Positions 12,702-22,084 of a stretch of DNA of 64,000 bases are shown piece after piece. Position numbers and translations under genes: made by a program. The stretch is from Pseudomonas graminis (GTDB lineage Bacteria; Pseudomonadota; Gammaproteobacteria; Pseudomonadales; Pseudomonadaceae), in the NCBI RefSeq assembly GCF_002093745.1, contig NZ_MTSB01000002.1, positions 248,001-312,000 on the forward strand, in the 5' to 3' direction. The first letter of the stretch is position 1; the number at the start of each line of letters is the position of its first letter. The notes under the pieces were generated by a model. The model saw only the letters and a program-made list of their open reading frames with translations. It had not been told where the DNA came from and made no database searches.

Positions 12702-14486
12702 CTACAGCGTGCCCCACAACGAATCGAACTCCTGATCAGGTTTCGCTTTTTCTTTCGGGGCAGCTTTGGGCGCCTCGTAAACCTGATACTCGAACTGATT
12801 GTAACTGGCGCTGCTGATGCGCCGGTTGCTCAGTGACGCGCGCCGCTCTTCGCCATTGATATTGATCATCACTTTGCTGCCTTCCTGAAAAGGCAGTCGT
12901 GGTGCGAGCACGGTCGGCGGTTTTTCCATCGCGCGCACTTCCGGCAGCATCAGCGTCCGCAGGTACTGGCTGTTCTGCTGTTCGCGTATCAGTTGCATGC
13001 CGCAGGGCTGGGCAAAAGGCGCAATCAGCTCGATGCCCATCTGCGTGCCGCCACTGCGCACCTGGCGAACCCAGCGTACGATGGCGATGCTCCAGCCTTG
13101 CCCCGAATCATCCTGAATGCCCACCAGCTCGCCCGCCTGCAACTGCTGCGGGACTTCCTTCTGCCATGCCAGGCAGTAACCGCCCGGACTATGGTTGACG
13201 ATGTTCAGGTCGTAAGTCGGGAACGTGTGCTGGTTATTGGATGACGAGTCACTGTCACCGTCGCTTTTCGGGTACTCGATCTCTTCGTACGGCAACAGGA
13301 CGGATGAGGTATTGCCTCGCTGCGTGTCGAAGGCAGAGGACCAGGGATCGTCCTCGGTCTCGTTGACAATCTTCAGCGAAAAATTCGCCGCGCTGCTGGC
13401 GCCACTCAGTTGCAGCAGTTCGCTGAACGACTTTTGACCAGCGACGTAAAAATGCAGCGCACTCATGCCGATGCACAGCTTCAGCGTGCCTTGGCCCGCT
13501 GTGCGCTGAAACGTACGCTCGGCCACATCGCCCCAGGCCGCTGCCAGATGTTGCAACAGGTCAGTGTTGATTCCGGTGGGGATCAACAACTTTGAAGGCG
13601 AGCGCTGGTCGTCGGGCAACGCCAGGTACTGGTTGATCGCGTCGGCCAGCGCCAGGGTGTTGATGCCCAGCAGTCTGGGAGATTGCTCGTCGGTGAACAG
13701 GGTGCGGTACAGCGGCGGTTTATCAACCGTTGGCTCCAGCGCGAAAAGGCTGCTGTCCTCCGCGGGCGATCGCAGCCTGACCAACGGGCTCCAGGCCTCC
13801 AGCGCGTCGGCCAGTTTGCCGATGTTCAACTGGCGCATCTGATTGCAGCGCGAGCATCCCATCAGCAGCGCGATCACGTACGTCTGCTCAACGCTCAACG
13901 CTTTGGTGTGATGAGCCAGCGGTTCGTCGATCAGCGTGTTGTGTAACTGGTACTGGCGAGCGATCTGGTAGATCTGATGCAGTTCCAGCCACAGGCCGTC
14001 CTGAACCGGACAGTAAAGCTGATTGGCGCGAATCAACGGCCCGTTGAGCCCGTGCAGTGCGCGTTGCAGTGCCGTGCCGAACAGCGTGGATTGATCTTTG
14101 CTGTAACGCGGCGCGACCTGCTGGATGATCTGTTTGTAACCGGTTGCCAGATGGTTTTGCAGCGCCTGGCAGAGGTTGGCTACTTTGCGCGGTCGCTCGT
14201 CGAGCACGATGGCCTGATTGAGGAAGTGGCGTTCCAGGTGTTTGCAGACGAAATACACCTCGGACCGCAGCAACTCGAGCATTTGCAGGCGATTGTCACT
14301 GGGGGTGATCAGTTGGTTCAGCTCGGTCAGCCCCTGATAAAGCTGACGTGCCATTTCTCCGAGGTTGGCCTTGGGCAGTCTGGAGATCCAGCGTTTGAGG
14401 TCGCGGGGCGTTGCTTCACAGAATGTCAGGCTCGACTGCGCCGGCGTAGGGGCACGCAGCAGCAGAGGGAGGCTAAAATTACTCAT
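12702..14486 (-). CDS. PilZ-like c-di-GMP effector candidate (PA4958/FimW-type)
   Basis: A 594-residue protein without signal or membrane segment. The C-terminal third holds a PilZ-like region: the NHSPGG motif (form [D/N]xSxxG) lies within YDLNIVNHSPGGYCLAW, followed by VGIQDDSGQGWSIAIVRW and GTQMGIELIAP. The N-terminal 400 residues are helical and unrecognised. Gene position (after serB, before psd) matches the P. aeruginosa gene PA4958, which I recall being described as the surface-sensing effector FimW; that link is from memory. Start ATG at 14486; in-frame codons further upstream lack conserved character. The Arg-rich part of a classical PilZ motif is not obvious. Confidence 0.65.
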   Translation of the reverse strand: MSNFSLPLLLRAPTPAQSSLTFCEATPRDLKRWISRLPKANLGEMARQLYQGLTELNQLITPSDNRLQMLELLRSEVYFVCKHLERHFLNQAIVLDERPRKVANLCQALQNHLATGYKQIIQQVAPRYSKDQSTLFGTALQRALHGLNGPLIRANQLYCPVQDGLWLELHQIYQIARQYQLHNTLIDEPLAHHTKALSVEQTYVIALLMGCSRCNQMRQLNIGKLADALEAWSPLVRLRSPAEDSSLFALEPTVDKPPLYRTLFTDEQSPRLLGINTLALADAINQYLALPDDQRSPSKLLIPTGINTDLLQHLAAAWGDVAERTFQRTAGQGTLKLCIGMSALHFYVAGQKSFSELLQLSGASSAANFSLKIVNETEDDPWSSAFDTQRGNTSSVLLPYEEIEYPKSDGDSDSSSNNQHTFPTYDLNIVNHSPGGYCLAWQKEVPQQLQAGELVGIQDDSGQGWSIAIVRWVRQVRSGGTQMGIELIAPFAQPCGMQLIREQQNSQYLRTLMLPEVRAMEKPPTVLAPRLPFQEGSKVMININGEERRASLSNRRISSASYNQFEYQVYEAPKAAPKEKAKPDQEFDSLWGTL

Positions 14487-14635
14487 GTGACAGGCAAACT
14501 CCAACGACTCACTGGACCGGGCGGCAACATTAAATGGCTGCCTGACACCATCGCCCGACAGAGAGGTGTCCAGCATACGCCGCTAATGTGCGAAGTGTCC
14601 TACAGCACCGAATGAGCGACTCTACCAGTATCGGC

Positions 14636-14660
14636 AAAGCCACGCAGCAAATGTGGCTTT
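14636..14660 (-). terminator. Possible hairpin downstream of psd
   Basis: AAAGCCAC and GTGGCTTT form an 8-bp stem with a 9-base loop, 90 bp after the psd stop on the reverse strand. There is no convincing T-tract, so it may be only a stabilising hairpin. Confidence 0.4.
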
Positions 14661-14749
14661 GTGCCAGCCTTGCTCCCGTTCGACGCTGGAAGAGCGCAGC
14701 CGTTCAGGCCGCGCCCCTTTATTTTTCTGCCCGGCCCGGTTATCGGGTG

Positions 14750-15613
14750 TCAGGCCTGTTTCGGAACGGCCAGCGCCTGCCCCATCTGAACCTTGGACCC
14801 CGCGGTCAGTTGTTCAGCCCATTTGACCTGATTCGGCCCGAACAGAACGATTGCGGTCGAACCCAGCTTGAAGCGACCCATCTCGGCGCCTTTTTCCAGA
14901 TGGATAGGCGCACGCGCTGCTTCATCGTAGCTGAATGTCTTCAATTCGCGCTTGGGCGGCGTCACCAGCCCGGCCCAGACCGTCTCGACCGACGCCACAA
15001 TCATCGCGCCCACCAGCACCACGGCCATCGGCCCACGCTCGGTGTCGAACAGACATACCACGCGCTCGTTACGGGCGAACAGCTCCGGCACGTTTTCAGC
15101 AGTGGTCTGATTGACCGAAAAGATGCGGCCCGGTACGTAAACCATTTCGCGCAGCGTGCCGGCCAGCGGCATGTGAACGCGGTGGTAGTCTTTGGGCGAC
15201 AGGTAGACCGTTGCGAACTCACCCCCCATGAACGGTGCAGACAGCTTCGGATCGCCGCCCAGCAGTTCAAGCACGCTGAAGCTGTGGCCTTTGGCCTGGA
15301 AGATGCGGCCATGATCGATCGGCCCCAACTGACTGATTGCACCGTCAGCGGGTGACAGAATCGCGCCAGGCGTGGTGTCCAGCGGGCGCGCATCGGGTTT
15401 CAGTGCGCGGGTGAAGAAGGCGTTGAAATGCTCGTAGGATGTCAGGTCTTCAACCAGTGCCTGCGACATGTCTACCTGGTAGCGACGGGCAAACCACGCG
15501 GTGAAAGCGTTTTTGAACCAGCGCACGCGGCATTCGGCAACGCAGCCGGCCAGTCGGGACAGCAGGTGATGCGGCAGCAGGTACTGACTGAGAATAAACA
15601 AGCGATCTTTCAT
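14750..15613 (-). CDS. psd: Phosphatidylserine decarboxylase, internal-start product
   Basis: Converts phosphatidylserine to phosphatidylethanolamine at the inner membrane. Starting at the ATG at 15613, this 287-residue product is the normal length of Psd proenzyme. The LGST motif near the C-terminus is the site where Ser becomes the pyruvoyl cofactor, splitting the protein into beta and alpha chains. Conserved segments include [13 protein letters not shown] and [21 protein letters not shown] lies about 6 bases before the ATG. It is given separately because it is the likely catalytic unit whether or not it is also translated as the C-terminal half of the rhodanese frame. Confidence 0.85.
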   Translation of the reverse strand: MKDRLFILSQYLLPHHLLSRLAGCVAECRVRWFKNAFTAWFARRYQVDMSQALVEDLTSYEHFNAFFTRALKPDARPLDTTPGAILSPADGAISQLGPIDHGRIFQAKGHSFSVLELLGGDPKLSAPFMGGEFATVYLSPKDYHRVHMPLAGTLREMVYVPGRIFSVNQTTAENVPELFARNERVVCLFDTERGPMAVVLVGAMIVASVETVWAGLVTPPKRELKTFSYDEAARAPIHLEKGAEMGRFKLGSTAIVLFGPNQVKWAEQLTAGSKVQMGQALAVPKQA

Positions 15614-16573
15614 TGAGGGTCCTGAAGATGAGTGTCCTGAAAATGAATGCCCTGCCGATTTCTGAGACGTTCCGGCCGGCTCGCTGACGCTGACAGGTTC
15701 GATGGCCTCGGCGGGCTGTGCCGGCTGGAATGGTTCAGCGGGGGCGGCCGCTGCGTTCGATGTTTCAACCGGCGTGTCCGGATGGTTGCCCCATTCTCCC
15801 CACGAGCCGGCGTATGCCTTGACCCTTGGGTAGCCCAACGCTTTCGCCACCAGGTACGTGAAGCCCGAGCGGTGGTGGGTTTGGCAATGGGTGATCACTT
15901 CCTTGTCCGGGGTAATGCCCAGCTCGCGCAGAACCTGCGGCATGTCCTGACGAATGCGCAGGTTGCGCGTCTTGTCCATGCCCGCGGTCCATTCGAAATT
16001 GACGGCCCCTGGCACATGACCGCCTTTGGCGGAGACCACTTTTTCGCCCGAATATTCAGTCGGCGCGCGCGCATCCCAGATCGCCAGGTCGGCTGCACCC
16101 AGGCGGCTTTGCAGGTATTCACGGGTGGCCGTCGGTTCTTCATGCAGCGTCAGCGTGACCGGACCGCCTGCAACGGGCGGAACCTCGGTACTCATGGGCA
16201 GCGATTCTGCTTCCCAGGCCAGCACGCCGCCGTCCAGGTAGTGATAGCGGTGATGGCCGATGACATCCAGCAGCCAGATGAAGCGACCGGCCCAGCCGCC
16301 GCCTTCGTCATCGTAGACGACATAAACTGCATCGGGGTTATGGCCCAGTTCACCGAACAGTTGCTCCAGGCTGGCGGTGTCAGGCAGCAGGCCGGGGGCG
16401 GGCGGTTTGCCCAGCTGTGTGCGTTTGGGGTCGACGAAGCGAGCGCCGCGAATATGACCGGCTTCGTAGCGAGCGCTGCTGGTCAGATCCACGAGAATCA
16501 GTTCCGGGGCGTCGAGACGCTCAAGCAGATCGTTGGGTTCGATGACCAGCGACAAGCCAGTGAATTCGGACAT
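14750..16573 (-). CDS. rhdA-psd: Thiosulfate sulfurtransferase (RhdA) fused in frame to phosphatidylserine decarboxylase
   Basis: One uninterrupted 607-residue frame contains two enzymes normally encoded separately. Residues 1 to about 273 are a tandem-domain rhodanese with the RhdA active-site loop CQTHHRSG in the second domain, ending [12 protein letters not shown], where stand-alone RhdA stops. Residues about 274-320 are an Ala/Pro/Ser-rich linker ([17 protein letters not shown], then [13 protein letters not shown]). Residues 321-607 are complete Psd, beginning [14 protein letters not shown] and carrying the self-cleavage LGST motif near the C-terminus. A ribosome-site-like AGGA precedes codon 321, so Psd may also be made alone. 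Whether a true fusion protein exists is inferred from the open frame only. Confidence 0.85.
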   Translation of the reverse strand: MSEFTGLSLVIEPNDLLERLDAPELILVDLTSSARYEAGHIRGARFVDPKRTQLGKPPAPGLLPDTASLEQLFGELGHNPDAVYVVYDDEGGGWAGRFIWLLDVIGHHRYHYLDGGVLAWEAESLPMSTEVPPVAGGPVTLTLHEEPTATREYLQSRLGAADLAIWDARAPTEYSGEKVVSAKGGHVPGAVNFEWTAGMDKTRNLRIRQDMPQVLRELGITPDKEVITHCQTHHRSGFTYLVAKALGYPRVKAYAGSWGEWGNHPDTPVETSNAAAAPAEPFQPAQPAEAIEPVSVSEPAGTSQKSAGHSFSGHSSSGPSMKDRLFILSQYLLPHHLLSRLAGCVAECRVRWFKNAFTAWFARRYQVDMSQALVEDLTSYEHFNAFFTRALKPDARPLDTTPGAILSPADGAISQLGPIDHGRIFQAKGHSFSVLELLGGDPKLSAPFMGGEFATVYLSPKDYHRVHMPLAGTLREMVYVPGRIFSVNQTTAENVPELFARNERVVCLFDTERGPMAVVLVGAMIVASVETVWAGLVTPPKRELKTFSYDEAARAPIHLEKGAEMGRFKLGSTAIVLFGPNQVKWAEQLTAGSKVQMGQALAVPKQA

Positions 16574-16618
16574 TTGCAGCCTCCGATGGAGAGAAAGAGG
16601 CGAATTGTACGCCAGGCC

Positions 16619-18154
16619 TCATGCTTTGCGATGACTAAAGATGCCAAGTGCCCGTTCAATACATTGCGCGGTTTTTCCGAACGCTTGCACGGAAATTTCC
16701 GACAATGCGCCCCCGCCCTGATCGGCGATGACCAGCAGCATGACTTTGCCGTTATTGCTCAGCGAACGAATCAACCAGTGCTGGCCGCTGAACAATGCTT
16801 TGAGTGGCGCGGGCAATAGCGCTGAAAACTGCGCAATATTGGCTGGCGTCATGCGCAACTGTGTCGGCTGGGTCAGCAGGCGTTGCAGCACCGTGCTTTC
16901 CTTGATGAGCAGCTGCAAGGCAGCGGCTTCCTTGGGCAGGCCGGCGAGCTGATTGACGCGCAGCACGGTCGTGGTCTTGTCCAGCATCAGCAGCATGACC
17001 CGCTCCATGCCGCAGGCGGTCAGGGCTTCTCGGGCAGAGGTGGTCAAGTGCATGGCGTTGATGAACGGGCTGGGCTCTTGCAACAACTCGGCGCACAGCT
17101 TGCGCCAGAGCTGAAGGGCATCAGCCGAAGGCGGTGGCGCGGGCTCGTTGTCGCGCCTGATTCGGCGCGTGTCCCAAGGCCAGATCAGCGATTCGGCCGG
17201 GTGCCACAGGTCCTTTTCCGCATGGATGCGTGCGCTGCTGGCGGCGTTCTGATGCGCCTGCTGCTGCACTTCGCTGATGGACTGTTGCAGATAAAGGCTG
17301 GTCAACCGCTCCCAGCGCAGGCAATGCGGGCTGTTCCAGGCATTCTGTGCCGCCAGCGCAAGACCATTTCCCAGCAGGACGGTGTTGGCCGGCTGATTCA
17401 GCCAGCGTCGCAGGTTGGGGTCGGCGTCCATGAGCTGTTGCTGTTCCAGCGAACTGCGATCCGCCCGCGCAACGCGCAGTGCCTTGGCCAGTTCGCGTCG
17501 TTCATTGATCAGCAGTTTATAGCCGCGGGTGACCCATACCGGCAGGCGCCAGAACTCGGCCAGCGCCAGACACAGCTCCAGCAGGTTGACGCCGAACAGT
17601 TCTTTTTCCACCGCGACGCTGGAGTGCCCCTTATGGATAACTCGTACTTCAAGCTCCTCCAGCAGTTTCGGGTAAGCGAGCGCCAGGGGCCAGAGCGGTG
17701 CAAGAAACAGCAGGCTGCCCAGGTGGATGTCCTGCCACAGCCGCGCCAGACGGCTGGCAAACAGACCGTTGGCCTGTTGCGTGGCGTGCTGGCTCACCAA
17801 TAGCAGTTGACGGTAGGCGGCAGGAATGTCTTCAGGCGGCTTGGCCGGCAGACGGCCTAGCAGGATTTCGGTGCGTGCCAGCCCCAGGCGGTTGATCGCG
17901 ATTTCCAGGCTCTCGGCCTGCTCGGTCATGCCGTGGGTGTGATGGTTGGCCTCGCGCATCACGCTCAGTACCAGCGCAGGACTTTCCTGCATCATTTCGG
18001 CGATGTCCCGCAGCGAGCGGCGGCTGTCATTGAGTGCGGAACGCACGTGCGCATGATTGGCTGCGGGAACCGGCAACGCGATACCGTCAAGCTGTTTGAC
18101 CCAGGCGTCGAGCGTCTTCGGAACGAGATGATGAGATGTATGTACTGTCGACAT
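16619..18154 (-). CDS. HDOD domain-containing protein
   Basis: A 511-residue cytosolic protein. The first 270 residues resemble the HDOD signalling domain (LDAWVKQLDGIALPVP, SRRSLRDIAEMMQESPALVLSVMREAN, LEIAINRLGLARTEILLGRLP), a degenerate HD domain used in bacterial signal transduction. The C-terminal part (residues 330-511) looks like a GAF-type sensory fold (MLLMLDKTTTVLRVNQLAGLP, GQHWLIRSLSNNGKVMLLVIAD). It sits between rhdA and motA, as in other pseudomonads, suggesting but not proving a link to motility. The ATG at 18154 begins the conserved part; open frame continues far upstream antisense to motAB and is not coding there. Confidence 0.75.
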   Translation of the reverse strand: MSTVHTSHHLVPKTLDAWVKQLDGIALPVPAANHAHVRSALNDSRRSLRDIAEMMQESPALVLSVMREANHHTHGMTEQAESLEIAINRLGLARTEILLGRLPAKPPEDIPAAYRQLLLVSQHATQQANGLFASRLARLWQDIHLGSLLFLAPLWPLALAYPKLLEELEVRVIHKGHSSVAVEKELFGVNLLELCLALAEFWRLPVWVTRGYKLLINERRELAKALRVARADRSSLEQQQLMDADPNLRRWLNQPANTVLLGNGLALAAQNAWNSPHCLRWERLTSLYLQQSISEVQQQAHQNAASSARIHAEKDLWHPAESLIWPWDTRRIRRDNEPAPPPSADALQLWRKLCAELLQEPSPFINAMHLTTSAREALTACGMERVMLLMLDKTTTVLRVNQLAGLPKEAAALQLLIKESTVLQRLLTQPTQLRMTPANIAQFSALLPAPLKALFSGQHWLIRSLSNNGKVMLLVIADQGGGALSEISVQAFGKTAQCIERALGIFSHRKA

Positions 18155-18268
18155 TGGATGGCCTGTGCGACTGATTATCCGGGCGGAAAGACCGCCAGTG
18201 TGCGGGTCGGAGCGGCCATTTTCACCTGTTGATTCCGCAGGTGAAATGGGTTTTTCACAAGAACCGGC

Positions 18269-18295
18269 TATAGTCTGGACCAGATGGGCCGATAA
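18269..18295 (+). promoter_or_regulatory. Sigma-28 (FliA) promoter of motAB
   Basis: TATAGTCT, an 11-base spacer, then GCCGATAA. The -10 element is a perfect match to the FliA consensus and the -35 agrees at 6 of 8 positions with TAAAGTTT. Position (67 bp before motA) and the known FliA control of stator genes agree. Confidence 0.85.
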
Positions 18296-18361
18296 GGAGA
18301 AGAAGAGATTCATGAACTTCCGCACTGTCCCTGAACCCGACTCAGTAAAGTATTTTCTCCT

Positions 18362-19213
18362 ATGGCTAAAATTATCGGCATCATCGTCGTTATCGCGAGT
18401 GTCCTCGGCGGGTATGTGTTGTCCCATGGCAAGGTCATGGCGCTGTTCCAGCCCTACGAGGTCTTGATCATCGGCGGTGCTGCACTGGGCGCGTTCCTCC
18501 AGGCCAACCCTGGCTATATGACGATGCACGTGTTCAAGAAGTCGCTGAAGATGTTCGGCAGCCGCTTCACTCACGCCTACTACCTTGAGGTGCTGGGTCT
18601 GGTGTACGAGATCCTCAACAAGAGCCGCCGTGAAGGCATGATGGCTATTGAAGGGGACATCGAAGACGCGGCCTCCAGCCCGATTTTCACCAAATACCCG
18701 GGTGTCCTGAAAGATGAGCGCATGACGGCGTACATCTGTGATTACCTGCGCATCATGTCGTCCGGCAACATGGCTCCCCATGAGCTGGAAGGTCTGTTCG
18801 ACATGGAGCTGCTGAGCATGAAAGAAGAGCTCGAGCACCCCTCGCACGCCATCACCGGTATTGCCGACGGTATGCCCGGTTTCGGTATCGTGGCGGCGGT
18901 ATTGGGTATCGTAGTGACCATGGCGTCCCTGGGGTCGGGCGACAAGGCGGCCATCGGCATGCACGTAGGTGCGGCACTGGTGGGAACGTTCTTCGGTATT
19001 CTGGCGGCGTACGGCTTCTTCGGCCCTCTGGCCACCTGCCTTGCGCACGATGCCAAGGAAGAAATGAACGTCTACGAGAGCATCAAGGCGTCTTTGGTGG
19101 CTTCGGCCTCCGGCATGCCGCCTTCGCTGGCCGTGGAGTTCGGCCGCAAGGTTCTTTATCCGTTGCATCGCCCCAGCTTCAGTGAGCTGGAACAAGCGGT
19201 TCGCGGTCGCTAA
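18362..19213 (+). CDS. motA: Flagellar motor stator protein
   Basis: Inner-membrane ion-channel subunit that with MotB drives flagellar rotation. The 283-residue protein has four hydrophobic segments (about 4-22, 32-50, 170-190, 202-222) and a large cytoplasmic loop with acidic and basic residues that would contact FliG. The N-terminus AKIIGIIVVIASVLGGYVLSHG is diagnostic. The start codon has no Shine-Dalgarno sequence (preceding bases TATTTTCTCCT), which is unusual. A FliA-type promoter lies upstream and motB follows after 3 bp. Confidence 0.95.
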   Translation: MAKIIGIIVVIASVLGGYVLSHGKVMALFQPYEVLIIGGAALGAFLQANPGYMTMHVFKKSLKMFGSRFTHAYYLEVLGLVYEILNKSRREGMMAIEGDIEDAASSPIFTKYPGVLKDERMTAYICDYLRIMSSGNMAPHELEGLFDMELLSMKEELEHPSHAITGIADGMPGFGIVAAVLGIVVTMASLGSGDKAAIGMHVGAALVGTFFGILAAYGFFGPLATCLAHDAKEEMNVYESIKASLVASASGMPPSLAVEFGRKVLYPLHRPSFSELEQAVRGR

Positions 19214-19216
19214 GTC

Positions 19217-20239
19217 ATGGAAAATAATCAGCCGATAATCATCAAGCGCGTAAAGCGCTTCGGTGGCGGACATCACGGCGGCGCCTGGAAAATCGCCTTT
19301 GCCGACTTCGCGACGGCGATGATGGCGTTCTTTCTGGTGCTGTGGCTGATGTCGTCTGCCACGCCTGAACAGTTGCTGGCTGTCGCGGGTTACTTCAAGG
19401 ACCCGGTGGGCTTTTCGGACAGCGGTTCGCCCTATGTGATCGATCTGGGCGGCTCGCCGGAGATGTCGCCGAACCAGACCCTCAACCCCGAGGTCAAGAC
19501 CACGCCTTCCCCGGACACCGTGCCCATCGAGGCCGAGACCTCGGAAACCAAGGCCGAAGCGGTCGAGCAGGAGCGTCTGGAGATGCTGTTGCAAGAACTG
19601 CAGAACAAGGTCGAAGAAAACCCGCAACTGCAGAAGTTCAAGGATCAGATTCTGTTCGAGATCACCCAGGACGGCTTGCGTATCCAGATCATGGACGCCG
19701 AGAACCGGCCAATGTTCGACTCGGGCAGCGCGCGGCTCAAACCTTATTTCGAAGATATTCTGCTGGCCTTGGCTGACACCATCAAAAGTGTGCCGAACAA
19801 GATCAGCATCAGTGGCCATACCGATGCGACGCCTTTTGTGGGCAGTGGCGGCTTTGGCAACTGGGAGTTGTCGGCCAACCGCGCCAACGCCGCACGCCGG
19901 GCGCTGGTCGCCGGGACGTATCCGGATTCACAGGTGGCCAGGGTGGTGGGCTATGCCTCGTCGGCTCTTTATGACCACGATAACCCTACCAACCCGGTCA
20001 ACCGCCGCATCGATATCGTGGTCCTGACCAAAAAGGCCCAGCACCGTATCGAGGGCGATCAAAACTCCGGCGGCGCGCCACCCGCCAAGCCTGCGCCGGC
20101 AGCACCAGGAACGCCAGCTGCGCCAGCTTCGAGCGGCACGCCGCCCGATCCGCAGGCGTACGCTCAGCCGCACGAGATACGGCAGAAGCTGAACATCTTC
20201 GACGACGGCAAGTTACGGGTCGATCCGGCCCAGAACTGA
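19217..20239 (+). CDS. motB: Flagellar motor stator protein, peptidoglycan-anchored
   Basis: Second stator subunit, 340 residues. After a basic N-terminus (IIIKRVKRFGGGHHGGAWK) comes the single transmembrane helix with the proton-conducting Asp in FADFATAMMAFFLVLWLM. A coiled, acidic linker (residues 95-145) leads to an OmpA-type peptidoglycan-binding domain (ISISGHTDATPF, ELSANRANAARRAL). A Pro/Ala-rich tail completes it. It follows motA after 3 bp and shares its promoter. A strong bidirectional terminator follows the stop. Confidence 0.95.
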   Translation: MENNQPIIIKRVKRFGGGHHGGAWKIAFADFATAMMAFFLVLWLMSSATPEQLLAVAGYFKDPVGFSDSGSPYVIDLGGSPEMSPNQTLNPEVKTTPSPDTVPIEAETSETKAEAVEQERLEMLLQELQNKVEENPQLQKFKDQILFEITQDGLRIQIMDAENRPMFDSGSARLKPYFEDILLALADTIKSVPNKISISGHTDATPFVGSGGFGNWELSANRANAARRALVAGTYPDSQVARVVGYASSALYDHDNPTNPVNRRIDIVVLTKKAQHRIEGDQNSGGAPPAKPAPAAPGTPAAPASSGTPPDPQAYAQPHEIRQKLNIFDDGKLRVDPAQN

Positions 20240-20249
20240 GCCACAACAG

Positions 20250-20286
20250 ACACAAAAACGCCGCGATGATCGCGGCGTTTTTGTGT
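20250..20286. terminator. Bidirectional terminator between motB and rsgA
   Basis: Long perfect hairpin: ACACAAAAACGCCGCGAT pairs with ATCGCGGCGTTTTTGTGT around a GA tip. It lies between convergent motB and rsgA and provides A/T runs on both sides. Confidence 0.9.
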
Positions 20287-20301
20287 GCGGCGTTTCAGGC
20301 G

Positions 20302-21333
20302 TCAGTAGCTGTCTTGCGGCAGGCTGGCGATGATCGAGCGATAGCTGTTCATGCGCTGCTGTTGCACGCGGCCGTCTTCAAGCCCGGCGAGCAGGGCGCA
20401 GCCTGGTTCGCGGTCATGCTTGCAGTCGCGGAAACGGCAGGTGCCGATCAGGTCGTTGAACTCGATGAAGCCCGCCTCTACGTCGGCACGGCTGACGTGG
20501 CCCAGGCCGAACTCACGAATACCCGGTGAGTCGATCAGATCACCGCCCCGCGGGAAGTGAAACAGCCGTGCGGTCGTGGTCGTGTGCGTGCCCTGACCGG
20601 ACACCTCGGACAACGGCCCGACACGGGTATCGGTTTCCGGCAGCAGGCTGTTGACCAGCGATGACTTGCCGACACCGGACTGACCGACGAACACGCTGAT
20701 ATGGCCATCAAGCTGGCTTTGCAGCTTCTGCATGCCGTCGCCGTGGTGCGCGGAGACTTCCAGTACCGGGTAACCCAGGGTGCGATAGACCGCCAGCAGC
20801 GCATTCAGCGCAGGCGCGTTCTGCTCGTCGATCAGGTCTGCCTTGTTGAGCAGCAGCAGCGGGTGAATGCCTGCATGCTCGGCGGCGACCAGATAGCGGT
20901 CGATCAGGTTGGCATGCGGCTCTGGCATCGGCGCGAAGACGATCACGATCAGGTCGACGTTGGCGGCCACGGGCTTGAGCTGGCCGCGAGAATCGGGGCG
21001 GCGCAGTTCGGTGGAGCGCGGCAGTTGCGCGACGATCACGCCGATGCCCTGATTACCGGCCCGCCAGACCACGCGATCGCCGGTTACCAGTGCAGGCAGG
21101 TTGGCGCGCAGGTGGCAGCGGAAGACCTGACCGGCTGTTTCGCCTTCCTGGGCTTCGACTTCGACCTGTACACCGAAGTGAGCAATCACCAGGCCTGTCT
21201 GCTCGGGGCCGAGGTCGCCGCCCTCCAGTGTTTCAAGCGTGACAGACTCGCGCTTTGCTGCGCGGGCTGCACGTTCGCCCTGGATTTTTTCGATGCGCCA
21301 GTTCTGACGACGATTGAGTTGGCGTTTGGCCAT
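20302..21333 (-). CDS. rsgA: Ribosome small-subunit-dependent GTPase A
   Basis: Late 30S-subunit maturation GTPase. 343 residues with an OB-fold N-terminal domain (residues about 40-115) and a circularly permuted GTPase domain: LLLNKADL (G4) precedes the Walker [15 protein letters not shown] (G1), then DSPGIREFG (G3). The C-terminal zinc-binding domain has [15 protein letters not shown] basic N-terminus ([16 protein letters not shown]) fits ribosome binding. It is convergent with motB and divergent from orn, an arrangement also seen in other gamma-proteobacteria. Confidence 0.95.
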   Translation of the reverse strand: MAKRQLNRRQNWRIEKIQGERAARAAKRESVTLETLEGGDLGPEQTGLVIAHFGVQVEVEAQEGETAGQVFRCHLRANLPALVTGDRVVWRAGNQGIGVIVAQLPRSTELRRPDSRGQLKPVAANVDLIVIVFAPMPEPHANLIDRYLVAAEHAGIHPLLLLNKADLIDEQNAPALNALLAVYRTLGYPVLEVSAHHGDGMQKLQSQLDGHISVFVGQSGVGKSSLVNSLLPETDTRVGPLSEVSGQGTHTTTTARLFHFPRGGDLIDSPGIREFGLGHVSRADVEAGFIEFNDLIGTCRFRDCKHDREPGCALLAGLEDGRVQQQRMNSYRSIIASLPQDSY

Positions 21334-21441
21334 GGGTGTTCCGATGTGAAGTAAGCAATGAATTAAGCAGTACGTTTGATCCGCAGGAGTCTATCACGGC
21401 AGGGTGAGCTAAACTGCGCGCCTACGCTGAGGAGTCGACAC

Positions 21442-21978
21442 ATGCAGAACAAGCAGAACCTGATCTGGATCGATCTGGAAATGACCGGTCTGGACCCGGA
21501 TACCGATGTCATCATCGAAATGGCCACGATCATCACCGATAGCGAGCTGAACACGCTGGCGGAAGGGCCGGTGATCGCTGTGCATCAGAGCGACGAGACG
21601 CTGGCGAAAATGGACGAGTGGAACACTCGCCAGCACGGCGGCTCGGGCCTGACCCAGCGCGTGCGGGAAAGCACCATCAGCATGGCTGAAGCCGAAGCGC
21701 AGACCCTTGAATTCATCAAGCTGTGGGTGCCCGAGCGCAGTTCGCCGATCTGCGGCAACAGCATCTGTCAGGACCGTCGCTTCCTTTATCGCCACATGCC
21801 GACGCTGGAAAACTACTTCCACTACCGCAACCTCGACGTCTCGACGTTGAAGGAGCTGGCCGCGCGCTGGTCTCCGGAACTCAAGTTCAAGAAAGGCAGC
21901 ACGCATCTGGCGCTGGATGACATCCGGGAATCAATCGCCGAACTGCGTTTCTACCGCGAGCATTTCATCAAGCCGTGA
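21442..21978 (+). CDS. orn: Oligoribonuclease
   Basis: DEDDh 3'-5' exoribonuclease that degrades very short RNAs and, in pseudomonads, pGpG from c-di-GMP breakdown. The 178-residue protein shows the DEDD motifs: [10 protein letters not shown] (Exo I), [12 protein letters not shown] in the central region and [11 protein letters not shown] (Exo III with His and Asp). The ATG at 21442 is preceded by GAGGAG at good spacing, which decides the start. It is divergent from rsgA. Confidence 0.95.
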   Translation: MQNKQNLIWIDLEMTGLDPDTDVIIEMATIITDSELNTLAEGPVIAVHQSDETLAKMDEWNTRQHGGSGLTQRVRESTISMAEAEAQTLEFIKLWVPERSSPICGNSICQDRRFLYRHMPTLENYFHYRNLDVSTLKELAARWSPELKFKKGSTHLALDDIRESIAELRFYREHFIKP

Positions 21979-22084
21979 TCTAGTGAATGCAAGGCATCAG
22001 CGTGCGGTGAATAATCTTCGCTGCACTCTTTCAGTGCGCCGGTCCGCTGGTTAGACTGCGCGCCTTTGTCGCAGAGTCGCCGCC

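Noticed and set aside
18155..19819. Upstream extension of the HDOD gene frame to 1066 codons across motA and motB
   Set aside because: The part beyond 18154 is antisense to motAB and is low-complexity Arg/His/Gln sequence; the real start is the ATG at 18154.
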